Shown here piece by piece: positions 45,263-58,456 of a stretch of 64,000 nt of DNA. The notes beneath the pieces are model-generated. The model did not search any database. It was not told the DNA's origin and saw only the letters and a list, made by a program, of their open reading frames with translations. Every line of letters begins with the position of its first letter. Positions within the stretch are counted from its first letter, which is position 1. This DNA comes from Adiantum capillus-veneris (taxonomy: Eukaryota > Streptophyta > Polypodiopsida > Polypodiales > Pteridaceae), in NCBI GenBank assembly GCA_014529385.2, contig CM043947.1, forward strand, positions 119,201,391-119,265,390, written 5' to 3'. Made by a program: the position numbers and the translations under genes.

Positions 45263-46473
45263 GCTCTCCAAAGTTGTAGATCCGCCGCAAACTCCCTATT
45301 GGATTGAGACAGCAAGGAAGCTGAATAATAAAGGTCTGAACCGACTTGAGCACTTCTGGGACAATGTCAACAAGAGTTGGAAAACCATTGACCTTATGAT
45401 TGCCGAGTACCAACTAAATAGCTTGGAGGTTTTGCTTGTCCACAAAGTGATGAAAGAGCTTGACAATCTAGTGATGCCAATCTGTGATTCGGAGTTGGAC
45501 TGGAATGCCTGGAAATGGCCCGGAAGCAGTCTCTTGTGGAAACCGCATACTAAAATCATTTATAAGGAAATGATGCAAATGAAGAATTGGTATAGCCCCC
45601 TTACCAAGCTATGGAAAAAAGCAATGGCCGGAGGAAAGGTGGGAGCATGTAATGGAGAACATATATTGGAAGCCAAAGTTTCCGCAGTACATGAAGGTTT
45701 TCTTATGGAAGGTTATTTGGGGTGCTCTAATGGAGAACATATGGAAGCCAAAGTTTCCGCAGTACATGAAGGTTTTCTTATGGAAGGTTATTTGGGGTGC
45801 TCTACCGACGGGGGTGAAGATTCAGGACAGAGGGATTGGGTCAGATCGATGCTTGGGGTGCAAGTAAGCTAGTGAAGATCTGGCCCACCGGTTCATGGAC
45901 TGCCCAGCTATAAAAGGCCTAGCGGAGAAAGTATGTAAGTGGGTCCAGAGAACATGGAAAATTAATTTTTTCAAGACTGACCTTTGCCTTGGAAGTAAAA
46001 ATTCAGGTTGTCCTGCACTCCTCGTCAGCACTCAGATCGTCAGATACTTCTTCTTTCATAATGTATGTTAGACAAGGAACCGCCGTGTTTTTGAAGGAGG
46101 ATTTGAGGTGGCAAGCTTCGTAGAAATTATACAAGAAAGCAAAGTGCTAATATGGGCACTGGGGCGCAAGCATCACTCGGAGGATTGGTCTAGGACTGCT
46201 TGTGCCTTGTTGTCAGCAGATGGAATGCCTAGGATGGGGGCAAATCTTGGCCATCGGTAAATAAAAGATCTCAGAATGACAAGAGTATGGGCTTTGTGTA
46301 TCAAGGATGTGGAGGCGGGGTGGTAGGGGTGGCTGCCCTGATAGCCGTTGTAATTTTGATCCCTGGATGTTGTCATGGCTTTACATGAGCATGACAAAAC
46401 CTTGTAATTTTTTGGCTTGCTCAATATAATCCACTCTCTATTGTGAGTTTTGCTAAAAAAAAAAAAAAAAAGG
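45133..46473 (+). mobile_element. 5'-truncated LINE with zf-RVT domain and poly(A)
   Basis: Plus-strand coding remnants read GLNRLEHFWDNV, then KFPQYMKVFLWKVIWGALPT, CLGCK and HRFMDCP, the C-terminal zinc-binding reverse transcriptase domain (zf-RVT) of plant LINEs. A 78-bp segment at 45652-45729 is repeated at 45730-45804 in frame. The copy ends in about 17 A residues (46456-46472). GGCTAGAAGGCCCT occurs just before the element (near 45119-45132) and just after the poly(A) (about 46473-46487), a plausible 14-bp target duplication. It is of a different type from the LINE at 3752-8350. Confidence 0.85.
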
Positions 46474-46487
46474 CTAGAAGGCCCTCA

Positions 46488-47104
46488 GCCTCAAGGACCA
46501 ATTGACTCCCACCTCTAAGGCCTATGTCACACACGGGCGTTGGACAAGCCCCTAAGTAGTCTGATTGGGCATTCGTGGTGTTACACAGAGACGGAAGCCA
46601 TTTATCTACAGTAAACTAAAAATGAAAATCAATGAATGAGTCCACTGCATGTGGAAGAACATCTGCGTATGATGCGGGGGGAGCAGCTCGAACCCTGTCT
46701 CAGTACTGCTCGAAAATTAGCAAATGAGTCTACCACAGGTGGAAGAACATTTGCGTATGTGCAGGGGGAGAAGCTTGAGCCCTATCGCGCGCTAATGTTT
46801 TTGTGTGTTTGTTGACTGCTTGGGATGGGCTAGGGGGTAAAGCTGACTCACTAAGCACATCACAGACGGCTCTTTGTGCCAATACCAATTCACCAACTCA
46901 GCTACACACACGCCTAACCGGCATCAATGGTTCATGTCAAATGGGGAAATTGGCATTTCTCTATGACGCAAGCCTGCTGGCAATTTGGGTTGTTTTCGCT
47001 TCCTCCATCTCTCTAGTTCACACAAAACGGCGGCAGCAACATGTGTTAAAAAGCATACGGAGTGACCAACCAGTGATTGTAGCAAAGCGGTAAAGCTGAT
47101 TAGT
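46488..47104. other. Non-coding interval with short repeats
   Basis: Two related segments near 46632 and 46725 (GAGTC-CAC--GTGGAAGAACAT--GCGTATG). tRNA-like A-box words appear near 46890 (minus, TAGCTGAGTTGGT) and 47086 (TAGCAAAGCGGTAAAGC). No gene. Confidence 0.45.
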
Positions 47105-49107
47105 TGCATGGTCGTGCAAGTGGTTCAATTATGCCGACAAAATTAAGTACACCACTAATCATCTATCTGGTCAAGCTTCACTCTGGTGGAGCGTACTTTG
47201 CAAAATAATGGAGATCTGTGTGATATATGGGAGAAAACAGTCCAAATTACACACAAATTATTAGAGACTTGTTTCTTAATCCTCCAAACCTAGGCACCAC
47301 CCACTTCCAATGGAGGGGTGGATGAGTAAAAAAAATTCACTTTGGCTACGCAGCTAAATCTCCTCACTCGAGTTGGAACTCTCAAACAAGAGGTACAAAC
47401 TATAGCGCAAATCTACGCAAGCGGTTGGAGAATGCCCAGCACATGCTTAGCGGCAGCCGTTGCCACAAGCCTGCCATGCCATTGTATCACTAGTGTTGCA
47501 TTACCTTATTCGCACTCGTCAATATTCTTTCTCTATGAATTTGGGAGACATACAGGTCTACAGGCTGTCAGAGGTGCCTACACAGCCTCCAATTTACTGC
47601 AATTGGCGTTGCCAACTTGTCTCGTGGTTGTTGACTCCCACCAACCTGTGGTGGTCGTTTTCATCCACAAGCATGCAACACGTTGCCCACTCGCGATTGT
47701 CGGTGCCCCCTCAAGCCCCATGTTGCCATCCCCAATCATTGGCGCAATTGTCATGCACTTAAATGAAGCAAATTGACACTTACAAAAGAGTCCATGATGA
47801 AGACCTTAAAGATGCGCAGATGATTAAAATTTTAAACTGTGTATTCGATGCTGAACATGGCTCGTAAATTAAGGTGGAAAGATAAGTAAAAAATCATTTA
47901 CATTTTTCAAGTTTGATGGCCTCAAAATTGAAAAAATTGTACTATCTAGGTTAATTTAATTCGGTGATTATTTTGCTGGCAAATCTTTCACTAAAAATGA
48001 CAATCGTCAACGTGGGAAAACTTTCAACAACGAGTAAAAGATTCCTTTTTACCCCTTCAATTTAGTCTTGATGTTGGATGTGCCTCGGCTAAATTTATTT
48101 GGATGCAAGAAGACAATATCTCCCGCTACACTGACCGTTTCCGGGGCGTCCTCTATTCCTTCGCATGGTAGAAGAGGGCTAATTCTCTCCAACATAAGTA
48201 TGAAGATGGATTACCTAATGGCATCCAATCTAAGTTGAATTCTCTTAAACGGACTACACTATATGAAGCTATATTCTATGATCACAATAGAGAAAAAGAG
48301 ATAAATTCATCGTGCAAGAGGTACACCACGCCTGCCCACAACAAAACAACCGTCCAAATTTTCAACAATGCACTAAATGGGACAACCAAATTTTCAACAA
48401 TGCACTAAATGGGACAACCACAACTGCAATCATAAGCATAATGGTGATAATTGCAACAGGTATACTTCTACTCCTTGCATACATTATTACACACAAAACC
48501 ATCCACCCCCTTTTCCCTACAGACACCAAAAAATTTATAATCCACAACACAACTCCACAATGACACCTATCTACTACACCTCGCAATCCAAACCCACAAC
48601 ATAACAAAAATTCCCTTGCCAACTAGAATGTTGTCCGGTGCTTCAAGTGTCGCCAATATAGCCATGTTGAAGTAAACTGCACAATGTCAATCTGGACCGA
48701 GAGAACCCACATCTCACTTATACAACCAATCACAGAACATGGATGACTAGATAGGTGACTAGACAGATGCACAACGAAACAAGAGCCAGTTAGGCAAAGT
48801 TGAATTCATGCTTTGCTTCGTCATAAAGTCATAATTCAATATTCGAGTGTCTTTATTTTTCATGATAATGGTAGTTCAGACGATTTCATTTTTGAAAAAT
48901 TGTTTAGAAAGTTAAATTTAACAACCACACCATCTATCTATAAAGTAAAATGTTCTTTCCAAGGAACTAGATACAATGGCACTCGTAAAATAAAATATCT
49001 TAAAATTATTATCACAAAAAAGCATGATTCTTAATCGCACCATTCTCGTCCATTGATACTATTTTGGGCATGCCTTTTCAACACCAACGTAATTCTCAAA
49101 TTGATTA

Positions 49108-49148
<41 letters not shown>

Positions 49149-49250
49149 GAGTTTCAATTTCAAAGGTCACCATATTTCTTTCTCTACTGATACATCTCTT
49201 ACCGATAAGTTCCCTCTCTGCGAGACCGTGCGAAGTTTGAGTGCCAACTC
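47105..49250 (+). pseudogene. Chimera copy A: Ty3/Gypsy gag and protease remnant (plus strand)
   Basis: Gag residues YTTNHLSGQASLWWSV occur near 47150. After an interruption of several hundred bases, further gag remnants follow (WMQEDNISRYTDRFRGVLYSF near 48105). A CCHC knuckle CFKCRQYSHVEVNC (48639-48680), protease-like VFIFHDNGSSDDFI (about 48850) and MSFNFKGHHISFS (about 49147) complete the set. Stops and shifts are frequent. A (CA)n array at 49110-49145 interrupts the protease end. At about 49255 the plus-strand coding resemblance stops and minus-strand pol sequence begins. Confidence 0.75.
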
Positions 49251-51930
49251 TCCACCCAACCGTAGCCTCTTATAGGCACCCCCGATACGCATTCAGACTA
49301 GCTCGTGGCCTCTCGTCCTTTACCTTACATTACTCCCTCCTTGGAGAAGAATTTTTTTCCTCAAAAACAAAACTGGGAAACTTCCTCTTACGAACAATAA
49401 TGTTTTCCCAAGTGGAAACTTCCTTAGGTCCATCTTTCCACTTGACTAATGGTTGTTGAGTTACATGATGATGCGTAAGATCATGCTATTAAAAATATGC
49501 TCAGGTTCATGCGGCTGAGTAAGAGGTTCAATGAAATTAACCAAAATCTAGTGGTCAATAACAATGTCGTCCTTATGTAAGCACTACATCACCAACTCGC
49601 TTGAGTATCTTAAAAGGCCCATAACATCTCGGAGATAATTTAGGTGTTGGCCCAAATTTTGTACTTTTTGAATGCTCTGGCACACACAAAAATACCTCTT
49701 ACCCTTCCGTGAAGGTAACTTGCTGGAGTTTCTCATTGACATACTTTTGATATTGATCCTATGTTTGTCAAAAAATTTGATCAGCCAGCCTTAGCATTTC
49801 AATGCGACCTTCGAGAAAATCCTTAACCGACTGAAGCTCTTCATTCGCCAACCCTACCATAACTGGTGACCTAGGTTGAAAATATGACCTAAACATGTAG
49901 GGGCTAAACCTAGTCGTAACATGCGTTTCCTTGTGATAAGAAAACTCCAATTAGAGAGGTAATCTTTGCAATTGGATTGCTTTGTGCTAATGTATACTCT
50001 TAGCATATCCTTTAACACAAGATGGACACTCATAAACTACCTATCCACCTCTGGATGATTGACGATACTGAGTTTTGTTTCCCAATTGTTTAAGGACAGC
50101 TGTCCAAAATGATTGGTAAACATGGATCACAATTTCTTGCAACATTGTTGAAGAATCGAGAATATTAAAAACAACCAACTTGGTTATGTGAGTAAACTTT
50201 GCAAAGTTTAAGCTGCTTATCTACAAGCACCCACACTGAGTTATGACCTTGGATGGTGATTGGTAGACCCACAATTAATCTCATAGACATACTGCACATA
50301 GAGTGTGAAATGATTCATAAGCTATCAATTTCATGAATTTGCATGCCGCTCCAAATTAGCCTTTGCTAAACACTAGGGCCCATAATACCTGGTGTGCATG
50401 CCTTTAGCAAAAACTAACCTCCAAACCTGCATATTCATGACTATAACTGCCAATGCGTATGGAAAATGTAATGCTCATAGCACACATGAAAGAGGAGTGT
50501 AAGTAGTTCTAAGAATAACTTAAATACTTCCTATTGCAATCACTTGCAAGCCTTGCTAAAATGTTTGATCCATAATAGAATATGAAACATAAATCACATC
50601 TAAATATAAACAATGAAACATTTTCATTAACAATACATAGGCTTCTATATGCATAAACAACCATCCATTAATGTTGTTTAGCAACACTTGTAACCTTAAC
50701 AAGTCATTCTAAGTATTCGACAATTTCTGGCCCCTACAAATGTTCCTGATACTACGTGCTCAAAATGGTCTACAAAACAGATTTGACCAGCACGCAAGGA
50801 TTCTGTTGTGAGGTGTGATTGAAATATAATAGGTGCCAATGTTATTCCCAGAGATGCATATTCTCCATGTGGAATATATAAGAAATAAGGAGGTTCAAAA
50901 AAATGACATCCTTCAAGCACGAGATGTACTTATGTGTCGAGATAACTATTAACTCTTAGTGACATGAGTGAGAGGGACCCTCATAAACTTTGTTCCACAC
51001 ATGGCTAAAACAAACTCCATGAGTTCCTAGACCATGTTGCTCCTCTTGCAACAACATGTATCAAACAAAACCCTATCGTTTATGTCCATAATTGCAGGGT
51101 GTGGAAATACACTGAGTACACTATTGTCCCAAAATTCTTGCTCCTACATGACCTTGCATGTGTCTGAAGAGAAAAATGAATGAAATCATTCTAGCATATT
51201 CATCCCTCTAGGAAAACTTAATTGAATCATATACAAGAATGAAATGGAACCAAATCATATGCTTACTCGTAGTAGCCACTTACACGTAGTTAAGCTCACT
51301 AGTCCAATATGAAAAGTACAACATATATGTAACTAAAAACCATGGGTGTTGCCTTAACAATCCAACCCCCTTGGTTTAATTGTGCAAGTTCAAACCCCAT
51401 GGTTAGATTCTGTATGTAAACTGTTGATGAAATGATCAGCCTACCGTGTCTTATAAGGATTGTTATAAACTTGTAAAGTTGAACTTATTGATGCCCTTGG
51501 CCAATTTAGGACTTCTTTCTTTAAAAGTTTAAACGTGAAGAGATCAATCAATGATCATCAACACACATGGGGTGATTTGGTATTAGCTGGGTTAGACCAC
51601 TGAAAATACCACTCTTATAGCCACAATCAGTGCTATATTATAAACAACAGATCTTCTCAAGTTGGAATTGTATTCACAACTAGAGCTTGAAAGAATAATA
51701 TCTCTCTATAAAGTTTCCCAACACCCCAAAAAAGGTAGTCATATTAAAGTTTCTTGGGTGTTCAAATAAGAGATCACGTGCTTTGAGGCTCTTTTAATCT
51801 ATTCATATCGTTCTATGAATTACATGCTTGATAGTGAGGCCATGCCTACTTGCTATCCACAAAAAGAGTCATTGATATTGTTGCACATTGTGCATAGAGC
51901 CAATGATATAAAGTGTAAACAATGTATACA
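47897..51930. repeat. Chimera copy A (duplicate of 54392-58456)
   Basis: About 4 kb alignable with the second copy through coding remnants and the following 1.9 kb of AT-rich non-coding sequence (for example TTTGTTCATCCATAATAG-like words and CAACAGATCTTCTCAAGTTG). The copies diverge by roughly a tenth by eye. Homology ends near 51930. Confidence 0.85.
49265..50110 (-). pseudogene. Chimera copy A: integrase C-terminus and chromodomain remnant (minus strand)
   Basis: Minus-strand remnants in the order expected for a chromovirus: an integrase tail (SYHKETHVTTRFSPYMFRS, then LANEELQSVKDFLEGRIEM), a post-integrase segment matching copy B, and a chromodomain-like LVKWKDG-type region with a STW motif near 49400. 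The family is recognised through the better preserved copy at 55797-56640. All frames are broken. Confidence 0.7.
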
Positions 51931-54229
51931 TTGATAGCCGTTTTTTGACTCTCTCTATTTTCCATAGTGAGCCACCAAGGCAAAATTAGTATAACACTAT
52001 GGCTATCCTTACCTTTTCACTGTGTGTGAGTTAGGGGACTTTTTCCATATCTCCTTAAAAACCCTCAAGTAGCTAAGTCACTAGGCTAGTCAAGCTAAAT
52101 AATTAAATTAAAAAAAAATAAGAATGTTTTATGGCCCTTTTAAGGTGTAAATATTTCATTGTATATAGGGCCTAAATATAGAATTTTTTATTATAATTAA
52201 TTTGATATTTATTTACATATTTTATTTAGATGTGTGTTATTTGTCTAAGTATGCTATATACATCGACTCACCATTATCGTGATTTTCTTACCATTGTGTA
52301 TTCCCTCTATTTTATAAATAAACCTTCTCATACAAGCCTCTCTAAATTTTGATAGAACTCCACCCCAACACAAATCACAAAAAACTAGTTTTATTTGTGT
52401 GAGTATATTTTCACTATTGTGATTTTTTGCTTTCTACAATTATTCTCCTTTCCACTCTCATAAGTTAAAACACCAAAAATATTCATCTTTTTATGGTAGC
52501 CTCATAATGAGAGAGATACTTTCTTAAGTTGACCTATTTATATTTTTCTACCCATATTATTTTATTTTCACATGTACATATTTTTAGACCACTCAATATT
52601 TGATTTCTTGAGTTGTATTATTCACTTATATCATGAGCTCATAAATATCTTCACTTATAGACCCACAAAATAAGGTCAATGATATGTGGCATGCATGCAT
52701 GCATTATGGAGGCCTCACTCTTGGAGGCATTCAAAAGAATCATCCAAAAAGGGACCCCACAAAGACTTTGTGCAGTGGAAGAAGATAGTGGTTTTGTAAA
52801 AAAAAAAAAAGCGTACACTTCCTCCCCAAATTTGGAAAGTGATAAATACAAGAATTATAACTCATGGGCTAAACTTTTGTCTCTAATTTTTTCATAATCT
52901 TTAGAGCTATGAGCTGTGAGATATGATAAATAATTGGTGGACCCCAGTCTACCCATGCCATGCAGCCACAATCCCTCTTCCACTTTATCATTTTCCTCTT
53001 TCACACACACTTCTCCACTGATCATCCACATCTCTCTCACTCTCCTCTTTGCACCATACTCATATTCTCCTCAACCTTGAAGAATAAGAGAAACCATGGC
53101 GAACTCATGCCTCTTACACACACTTCTATTTCAAAATTGACCTCCTTTTCTCCTTGAAATTATTAACTTCTATAAAAAAATCCACAAAATTCAGCCTCTT
53201 CTCTTTAAGAAAAGTATCATGGTGATGTCTTACTCATCTTCAATCACCTGGCTTCCAAGAAAGGTCAAGAATGGAGAGCAATTGTGCCATCAAAGTTAGT
53301 GGACCATCAACAAGCATCAAAATTGGCCTACTCAAGCTTCTTGGAGCATCAACATTGTAAGAAATCCATCTTTTCTTATCTCTCAAGCATTTATCTTTTT
53401 TATTGGTATCTTACATGGATACTCTCATTGTAAATATCCAAATGCATTTGTAAATCAATAAAAAGTACCCTAACTCTACTAATCTACTAACACTAACCCT
53501 ACTATGTGAAGTCCTATCACCTCCATTTATCTACTCTCTCTTTTATCTCTCTATCCCCACCACCTTCTTGATAATTCTAAGCAAGAAATATATATAATGT
53601 TGAAAATCTAACCAAACCAATGTTAAAGGAGTAACCCGTCCTCAAAACTGCTATAAAAGGAGGGTGTAGCTAGCACAAAAAACAAGCCATAAGCAAAAGA
53701 ATCATGCTATAGCTTTAGAAGCCAAGCTCAATATCTTGAGAAAGAGATCTTGAGTGAAATATCATTAGCTTATGCGCATGCATGTGTTTCACTTAGGGGT
53801 GTGATTAGCAAGGGAGTTTTATGCCATTGTAAGAGAGATTGATCATTCAATAGAGGGTGGGAAGCCTTCATTTCTCCTACCAATTGTAAGCACAACATTT
53901 TGCTGAATCAAGGAAGTGGATTTGGACTAAGCATGTCTACCTTGTCTCTCTTTCAACATGAAGTCATGGAGGACAGTGATGTATAAGTCTCTTGGTGTTT
54001 TTTAATTAAGTTCTCGTGGTGGTGTGTTGTTATAGATTTGGCCACAAATCCCACATGTTGTAAGAGGGTGACAAGGTGGAAAGCACTCCCCTAGCCTTAA
54101 GATAGTGATAGGGGTGGCTTGTCTTGTGATATGTTGTGGTATATTTTACTCAAGGCGTGTTGAACAAAATGCTAATCTCATTTTGTTTGGTCATGGCTAC
54201 TTCATGAGCAAGTATTAGTGCAACAAGCA

Positions 54230-54286
<57 letters not shown>

Positions 54287-54342
54287 TTGTGTGTGTATAG
54301 CAGGTTTGCTTGATCATAGTCGTTACGTTTCAAAGCATCTCT

Positions 54343-54379
<37 letters not shown>

Positions 54380-54391
54380 GTGTCCTAGTCC
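51931..54391. other. AT-rich interval between the two chimera copies
   Basis: No convincing gene on either strand. It holds a poly(A) run at about 52799, and CT runs at 54232-54283 and 54344-54377 that directly precede chimera copy B. Confidence 0.6.
54232..54377. repeat. (CT)n microsatellite pair at the left border of copy B
   Basis: Two CT runs separated by about 60 bp. Copy A has no such array at its left edge. Confidence 0.95.
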
Positions 54392-55745
54392 TAGCCGCAA
54401 AATTGAAAAAATTATACTATCTAGGTTAATTCAATTCGGTGATTATTTTGCTGGCAAATCTTTCACTTAAAAAGACAAAATTTAAGTGCACCACTAATCA
54501 TCTATCTGGTCAAGCTTCACTCTGGTGGAGCGTACTTTGCAAAATAATAGAACAACCGTCAACGTGGAAAAGCTTTCAACAACGAGTAAAAGATTTATTT
54601 TTACCCCTTTAATTTAGTGTTGATGTTGGATGTGCCTGGGATAAATTTTCTTGGATGCAAGAAGACAATATCTCTCGCTACACTGAACGTTTCTTGGGTT
54701 GTCTTCTACTCCTTCGGCTAATTCCCTCCAACATAAGTATGAAGATGGATTACTCAATGGCATCCAGTTTAAGTAGAGTTTTCTTAAATGGAATACACTA
54801 TATGAAGCTATATTCTTTCTCACGATAGAGAAAAAGAGATAAAATCCATCGTGCAAGAGGTACCCCACGGATGCCCACAACAAAACAATCGTCCAAATTT
54901 TCAACAATGCACTAAATGGGACAACCACAATTGCAATCGTAACCATAATGGTGATAATTTCAATAGGTATACCTCTACTCCTTGCATACATTATTACACA
55001 TAGAACCGCCCACCCCCTTTTCCCGCAGACACGAAAATAATCATAATCCACGACACAACTCCACAATTACACCTATCTACTACACCTCGCAATCCAAACC
55101 CACAACATAACAAGAATCCCCTTGCCACTTAGAATGGTGTTCAGTGCTTCAAGTGTCACCAATATATCCATGTTGAAGTAAACTGCACAAATCAACGTCA
55201 ATCTGGACCAAGACAACCCACATCTCACTTATACTACATAGGTAACTGGACAGATGCACAACCAAACCAAGAGCCAGCTAGGAAAATTTCAATTCATGCT
55301 TTGCTTTGTCATAAAGGTATAATTCAATATTCAAGTGTCTTTATTTTTCATGATAATGGTAGTTCACAAGATTTCATTTTGAAAAATTGGTTAGAAAGCT
55401 GAATCTAACAACCATGCCATCTATCTATAAAGTAAAATGTGCTTTCCAAGGAACTAGATAGAATGGCACTCTTAAAATAAAATATCTTTAGATTATTATC
55501 GATAATTACACAAAACAACATGATTTCGTAATCGCACCATTGTAGTCCATGGATACTTTATTTTGGGCATGCCTTTTTAACACCAACATAATTCTCAAAT
55601 TGATTACCACATACACACACACAATGAGTTTCAATTTCAAAGGGCAACATATTTCTTTCTCTATTGATACATCTCTTATCAATAAGTTCCCTCTCTGTGA
55701 GACCGTGGGAAGTTTGAGTGCCAACTCTCCACCTAGCCATAGCCT
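54392..55745 (+). pseudogene. Chimera copy B: Gypsy gag and protease remnant (plus strand)
   Basis: Remnants include the gag segment near 54500, WMQEDNISRYTERF near 54650, a knuckle CFKCHQYIHVEVNC (55145-55186), and the end of the aspartic protease domain LFWACLFNTNIILK...MSFNFKGQHISFS (55560-55670). Stops interrupt it. The coding resemblance ends where minus-strand chromodomain sequence begins. Confidence 0.75.
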
Positions 55746-55796
55746 CTTATAGGCACCCCCGACCCGCATTTAGACTAGCCCGTGGCCTCTTGCCCT

Positions 55797-56640
55797 TTAC
55801 CTTACATTACTGCCTCCTTGGAGAAGCATTTTTGTCCTCAAAAACAAACTGGGAAACGTCCTCTTCTGAACAATAACATTTTTCCAAGTGGAACCTTCCT
55901 TAGAACCGTCTTTCCACTTGACTAATGGTTGTTGAGGTACATGATGATGTGTATGTAGATCATGGTAGTCAAAAATATGTTTAGGTTCATGCGGTTGAGT
56001 AGGAGGTTCAATGAAATTAACCAAAATCTACTGGTCAATAACAATGTCGTCCTTATGTAAGCGCTTATGTAAATGACTTACATGGATTATCAGATGAATA
56101 CGAGAGTGCACATGTAATGAGAGTTTGTAGGCTACATCACTAACTTGCTTGAGTATCTTAAAAGGCCCATACCACATGAGAGATAATTTAGGTGTTGGCC
56201 CAGTCTTTGTACTTTTTTGAATGCTGTGGCACACAAAAGATACCACTTTCCCTTTCGTGAAGGTAACTTGCTGACGTTTCTCATCAACATACTTTTGATA
56301 CCAATCCAATGCTTGTCAAAAATTTTGATGAGCCACTCTCAGCATTTCAATGTAGCCTTGGAGATAATCCTTAACCTATTGAAGCTCTTCTTTTGCCAAC
56401 CCCACCGTCACTAGTGACCTAGGTTGAAAATCTGACCTAAACATGAAGGGGCTAAACCTAGTCGCAACATGCTTTTCCTTGTGGTAAGAAAACTTCAATT
56501 AGAGAGATAATCTTTCCAATTGGATTGCTTTGTGCTAATGTGCACTCTTAACATATCCTTTAACACAAGATGGACACTCATAAACTACCTATCCACCTTT
56601 GGATGATGAACAATACTGAATTGTATTTCCCAACTGTTTA
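55797..56640 (-). pseudogene. Chimera copy B: chromovirus integrase tail and chromodomain (minus strand)
   Basis: Reading minus: FSIVHHPKVDR, VHLVLKDMLRVHISTKQSNWKDYLSL, then (56309-56028) DWYQKYVDEKRQQVTFTKG, TGPTPKLSLMWYGPFKILK, VAYKLSLHVHSRIHLIIHVSHL and LHKRLHKDDIVID. The chromodomain follows (56024-55797: LVKWKDGSKEGSTWKNV). Chromodomains at the integrase end steer chromoviruses toward marked heterochromatin. This orientation is opposite to the gag/protease part, so the two cannot be one transcript. N-terminal integrase and RT are absent. Confidence 0.85.
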
Positions 56641-58456
56641 CGGACAGCTGTCCATAAATGATTGGTAAACGTGGTTCACAATTCCTAACAACATTGTTGA
56701 AGAATCAATAATATTAAAAACAACCAACTTGGTTAACTTGTGTAAACTTTACGAAGTTTAAGCTGCTTATTTACAAGCACCTACACCGAGCTATGACCTT
56801 GGATGGTGATTGGTAGACCCACAATTAATCTCATAGAGATACTGCACATAGAGTGTGAAATGCTTCAGTAGCTATCAATTTCATGAATTTACATGCCGCT
56901 CAAATTAGCCTTTTCTAAACACTAGGGCCCATAACACCTAATGTGCATGCCTTTAGCAAAAACTAATTCGAACCTGCATTTTCATGACTATAACTGCCAA
57001 TGCGTATGGCAAATGTGATGCTCATAGAACACATGAAAGAGGAGTGTAACTAGTTCTAAAAATAAACCAAATACTTCCTATTCCAATCACTTCCAAGCCT
57101 TGCTAAAATGTTTGATCCATAATAGAATGTGAAACATAAATCACATCTAAATATAGACAATGAAACATTTTCACTAATGCATAAACAACCATCTATTAAT
57201 GTTGTTTAGCAGCACTTGTAACCTTAACAAGTCGTTCTGAGTACCCGACAATTTTTGGCCCCTAAAAATGTTCCTGATACTACGTGATCAAAATGGTCTA
57301 AAAACGGATTTGACCAGCACCCAAGGACTCTGTTGTGAGGTGTAATTGAAATAATAGGTGCAAGTGTTAGTTCTAGAGACTCATATTGTCCACGTGGAAT
57401 ATATGCAAATAAGGAGGTCCAAAAAAATGACATCCTTCAAGAACGAGATGTACTTATCTGTGGAGATAATTGTTAACTCTTAGCAACATGAGTGAGAGAG
57501 ACCCTCATACACTTGGCTAAACCAAACTCCATGAGTTACTAGACCATGTTGCTCCTCTTGTGACATGTATCAAACAAAACCCTATCATATAGGACCATAA
57601 TTATAGGGTGCAAAAATGTACTGAGTACACTATTGTCCCAATATTCTTGCTCCCACATGACCTTGTCTTGTGTCTGAAGAGCAAAATGGATGAAATCAGT
57701 CTAGCATATTCATCCCATAGGAGAGCTTAATTGAATCATATACATGAATGAAATAGAACCAAATCTTAGGTTTACCTGGAGGGTGAAATTAGCAGCCACT
57801 TACCCATAGTTAAGCACACTAGTCCAATATGAAAAGTACAAGTTGAAAAGTAAAACATGTAACTAAAAACCCTGGGTGTTGCCTTGGAAATCCAACCCCC
57901 TTGGTTTAATTTTGCAAATTCAATACCCGTGGTTAGATTCTGTATGTAAATTGCTAAAACAATCATTCTACCGTGTCCTATAAGGATTGTAATAAACTTG
58001 TAAAGTTGAACGTATTGATGTCCCATGGCCAATTTAGGACTTCTTTCCTTAAAAGTACAAATGTGAAGAGATCAATTAATAATTATTAACACGCATGGAG
58101 TTATTTGGTATTAGGTGGGTCATGCCCCTTGAAATACCACTCCTATAGCCACAATCAGTGCAACATATTAAACAACAGATCTTCTCAAGTTGGAATTGTA
58201 TTAACAACTAGAGCTTGAAAGAATAATATCTCTCCATAAAGATTCCCAACACCCCAAAAAAGGTAGTCATATTAAAGTTTCTTGGTGTTCAAACAAGAGA
58301 TCACCTACTTTGAGACTCTCTTAATCTATTCACACCGTTCCATGAATTACATGCTTGATAGCAAGGCCATGTGTACACAAAAAGAATCATTGATATTGGT
58401 TGCACCTTGTGAATAGAGCCAATGATATAAAGTGTTCAGTGCTGTATACATATACA

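Larger units (their letters stand above)
54392..58456. repeat. Chimera copy B (duplicate of 47897-51930)
   Basis: It shares order and orientation with copy A but keeps the gag segment (CACCACTAATCATCTATCTGG, 54501) in place. Copy A has that segment about 800 bp further left, split off by intervening DNA. Its right end is near 58456. Confidence 0.85.

Noticed and set aside
46632-47130. tRNA gene or SINE from A-box-like words near 46890 and 47086
   Set aside because: No paired stems, anticodon loop or matching B boxes at proper spacing could be traced by eye.
48362-48622. Minus-strand frame with a hydrophobic centre in chimera copy A (and 54614-55066 in copy B)
   Set aside because: Antisense of the gag remnant; the plus strand has the zinc knuckle and is the coding strand.
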